Made by a program: the position numbers and the translations under genes
Part shown: positions 6,044 to 7,773 of the stretch, piece by piece
How the letters are laid out: every line of letters begins with the position of its first letter
Numbering within the stretch: position 1 is the first letter of the stretch
The notes under the pieces: model-generated
Told to the model about the DNA's origin: nothing
The model's database searches: none
What the model saw: the letters and a program-made list of their open reading frames with translations, nothing else
From: Pseudomonadota bacterium
GTDB taxonomy: Bacteria; Pseudomonadota; Alphaproteobacteria; Rhizobiales; Xanthobacteraceae
Assembly (NCBI GenBank): GCA_023387555.1
Contig: JAEWHY010000034.1
Span: forward strand, 1-7,773
Reading direction: 5' to 3'
DNA: 7,773 nucleotides

Positions 6044-7111
6044 CTACGAGCATGACGGCAGGGCGGTGGCGGTAGAATGCTGCCGCAGGGTGTCGCGGAC
6101 CGCGGCCAGCACCCGGTCCACCGATACGCCGCTGGTGCTGCGGTCCTTGATGTTGGCGAAGCTGCCGGGCGGCTCGAGGATCGCAGAAACAGGGTTGAGC
6201 GGGGCCCACAAACGCGGCGAGGTCGGGCCGAAGATCGCAACGGTCGGCGTGGATAAGGCGGCGGAAATGTGCATCAGGCCGGAGTCGTTGGTCACCGCGA
6301 GGTCGGCCGCGGCCAGCGCGATGATGGCGTTGCGGAGGTCATTTCCCGTGATATTTGAGACGCTTGGCCCGCCTGCTTGAACGATCGCTGTAGCGACTTC
6401 TCGCTCCGCGGGACCGCCCAGCACCCAGACGTCGGCGCCTTCTGCAGTCAGAGCGCTCGCAAGTTCCGCATAGTTCTGCGCCGGCCAGGCCTTGCCGGGG
6501 CCGACCGCGCCGGGCGCGAGCGCCACGACCGGCCGGCCGGATTGGCGCAAGCCATTGCGGGATAACCAGTTTTCCAGTTCCTCGCGCGGCACCCGCATCT
6601 CGGGCAGCGGGTAAGTCTCCGGCAGGTCGGCGTTTTTCGGCTGGGTGAGGGCGACGAAACAGTCGATCATGCGCTCCAGCCGGCGTTCGCCGAAGCGCAT
6701 GTCGTTGATCAGGAGAAAGCGGAACTCGCCTGCAAATCCAGTGCGTTGCGGAATTCCGGCGAGAAATGGGGCGAGCGCCGCCTTCCAGGTCCGCGGCATG
6801 ATCAGCGCGGTGCCGTAATGCTCCTGCGACAGCCGCTTTCCGAGCGCGGAATACTGCGAGAGCGGCAATTGTCGGCGCGGAAGATCGGCGATGATGCCAT
6901 TCCTCACCCCCGGCAGGTAATCGAGGATGGGCGCGCAGAGCGTGCTCGTCAGAAGATCGATCGGCCGGTTCGGCCAGCGCTGCTTCAGCAACCTGACCGC
7001 CGAGTGCACGCGCACGAAGTCGCCGATCCACATATAGGGGACAATGAGAATCGGGCTGTCGGACCGGTCTTCCGGCTCGCGTCCCGTCGGAGGATGTGAA
7101 TTTGAACTCAT
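6044..7111 (-). CDS. waaF: LPS heptosyltransferase II, GT9 family
   Basis: Transfers L-glycero-D-manno-heptose from ADP-heptose to the first heptose of the LPS inner core, at the cytoplasmic face of the inner membrane. It has 355 residues with the GT9 layout: N-terminal ILIVPYMWIGDFV containing the conserved G30-D31 acceptor-side motif, a central link, a C-terminal nucleotide-sugar domain opened by K207-A-W-P, the family signature NDSGLMH (275-281) and FGPTSP shortly after. WaaC (heptosyltransferase I) is the main alternative; the IGD-type N-terminus and the neighbours favour WaaF. The start ATG 7111 has no clear Shine-Dalgarno sequence (only AAGAA nearby) and gives about 20 residues before the first strand, so a later start is possible. 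The first gene of a minus-strand run with gmhB and cupin, divergent from hldD. Confidence 0.88.
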   Translation of the reverse strand: MSSNSHPPTGREPEDRSDSPILIVPYMWIGDFVRVHSAVRLLKQRWPNRPIDLLTSTLCAPILDYLPGVRNGIIADLPRRQLPLSQYSALGKRLSQEHYGTALIMPRTWKAALAPFLAGIPQRTGFAGEFRFLLINDMRFGERRLERMIDCFVALTQPKNADLPETYPLPEMRVPREELENWLSRNGLRQSGRPVVALAPGAVGPGKAWPAQNYAELASALTAEGADVWVLGGPAEREVATAIVQAGGPSVSNITGNDLRNAIIALAAADLAVTNDSGLMHISAALSTPTVAIFGPTSPRLWAPLNPVSAILEPPGSFANIKDRSTSGVSVDRVLAAVRDTLRQHSTATALPSCS

Positions 7112-7408
7112 TTCTTGTTAAACTGAACTGAAATTCACAGCTTTTGCGCGGTCGCCGCTCGCAACTACCGCGGTTTGCGAGCCGTTGTCGACTCCTGCAG
7201 CACCTGGAACCGCGGCAGCGCCCGCAGCGAGTGCTGAAACCGCCCGATTCGCCGGCTTTCCACCGCATAAGCTATCGCCGCAAGCATCCGCCTCTCGGAC
7301 CGGCAGGCCAAAGCGTCTGCCATTCACCGCATTTTCTCGACCCAAGTTGCACGCTTTCGCCTGGTGAGGCAAAGGAACGCCGGGGCCGGGACGGCGGAGC
7401 GCGTCAGG
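7112..7408. other. Divergent intergenic region between waaF and hldD
   Basis: 297 bp that should hold back-to-back promoters. AT-rich sequence is concentrated at 7100-7140, beside waaF. No convincing -35/-10 pairs were found. A plus-strand frame stays open from 7122 to a TGA at 7365-7367, with no ATG and only a TTG at 7185 as a possible start. Its third-position G/C is not clearly raised, so I do not call it a gene. Confidence 0.5.
7396..7399 (+). promoter_or_regulatory. Ribosome binding site of hldD
   Basis: GGAG located 9 nt before the ATG at 7409. It agrees with the start set by the N-terminal Rossmann motif. Confidence 0.55.
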
Positions 7409-7773
7409 ATGCTTTTGGTGACCGGCGGCGCCGGTTTTATCGGATCGAATATTGTTGCAAGCCTCAATGAGGCGGGCCGCACCGATATCGTGGTCAATGA
7501 CAGCCTGGGGACGGACGGCCGCTGGCGGAACCTCGCCAAGCGGCAGATCGCCGATTTCGTCCAGCCGCATGAACTGGCCGCCTGGCTGGAGGGGCGCCAG
7601 CTCGACGCGGTCGTTCATATGGGTGCGATCTCCGAGACCACCGCCTCCGACGGCGATCTGGTCATGCAGTCCAATTTCCGCCTGTCGCTGACCCTCCTGG
7701 ACTGGTGCACCAAGACGCAGACCCCGTTCATCTACGCCTCCTCGGCCGCGACCTATGGCGATGGCGAGCACGG
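7409..7773 (+). CDS. hldD: ADP-L-glycero-D-manno-heptose 6-epimerase, 3' end cut by window edge
   Basis: Converts ADP-D-glycero-D-manno-heptose to the L-glycero form, the last step in making the donor used by heptosyltransferases; cytoplasmic, NADP-dependent extended SDR enzyme. The first 121 codons are present. Seen: Rossmann motif TGGAGFIGSN (5-14) directly after the start, D31 in VVNDSLGTDG, a segment GAISETTASDGD that parallels GACSSTTEWDGK of the E. coli enzyme, and SSAATYGDG ending near residue 119. The catalytic Tyr-x-x-x-Lys pair falls beyond the window. The full protein should be about 310-330 residues. The start is fixed by GGAG and by the motif lying five residues in. It diverges from waaF, and genes for the earlier heptose steps may follow to the right, which cannot be seen here. 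Confidence 0.92.
   Translation, partial: MLLVTGGAGFIGSNIVASLNEAGRTDIVVNDSLGTDGRWRNLAKRQIADFVQPHELAAWLEGRQLDAVVHMGAISETTASDGDLVMQSNFRLSLTLLDWCTKTQTPFIYASSAATYGDGEH

Noticed and set aside
4833..6075. Two long plus-strand open frames (314 and 287 codons) opposite cupin and gmhB
   Set aside because: The minus strand encodes clear cupin and HAD motifs through the same interval. The plus-strand products are Arg/Ala-rich with no family motifs.
7118..7771. 217-codon minus-strand open frame opposite hldD
   Set aside because: The plus strand carries an unmistakable HldD N-terminus, and the minus-strand frame is antisense to it.

Overview
The window comes from a GC-rich genome with strong G/C bias at third codon positions. 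The gene content and protein style fit an alphaproteobacterium of the Bradyrhizobium/Rhodopseudomonas/Afipia group. That placement is inferred from the look of the proteins and from a heptose-LPS gene set; no marker gene is present. It reads as chromosomal: no transposase, integrase, phage gene, rRNA, tRNA or CRISPR array was recognised.

Left part (1-1463): a ketopantoate reductase-type gene (panE) on the minus strand runs off the left edge, lacking only its extreme C-terminus. A 551-bp gene-free stretch separates it from a large plus-strand sulfatase gene (1464-3827, 787 codons). The sulfatase has the formylglycine signature CSPSR, sulfatase metal and catalytic residues, a C-terminal accessory domain and no signal peptide. 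It appears to be a stand-alone transcription unit. A perfect 8-bp hairpin without a T-run follows its stop codon.

Middle part (3828-4883): about 1 kb without any gene of normal size. It holds several perfect inverted repeats and a compact minus-strand unit. This unit has a terminator-like hairpin plus T-run, then a Shine-Dalgarno sequence, a 44-codon ORF with a CxxC motif (4332-4466), a textbook UUCG-loop intrinsic terminator, and a perfect 16-bp palindrome. This microgene unit is the least conventional object in the window.

Right part (4884-7773): a lipopolysaccharide inner-core heptose locus. Minus strand, in transcription order: waaF (heptosyltransferase II), gmhB (heptose-bisphosphate phosphatase, with three of the four usual zinc ligands missing) and a small cupin gene. 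The cupin is preceded by a 100-bp spacer made of 16-bp tandem repeats. Divergently, on the plus strand, hldD (ADP-heptose 6-epimerase) starts at 7409 and runs off the right edge. GmhB and HldD act in ADP-L-glycero-D-manno-heptose synthesis, and WaaF uses that sugar to add the second heptose to the LPS inner core. The cupin has no evident role in this pathway.
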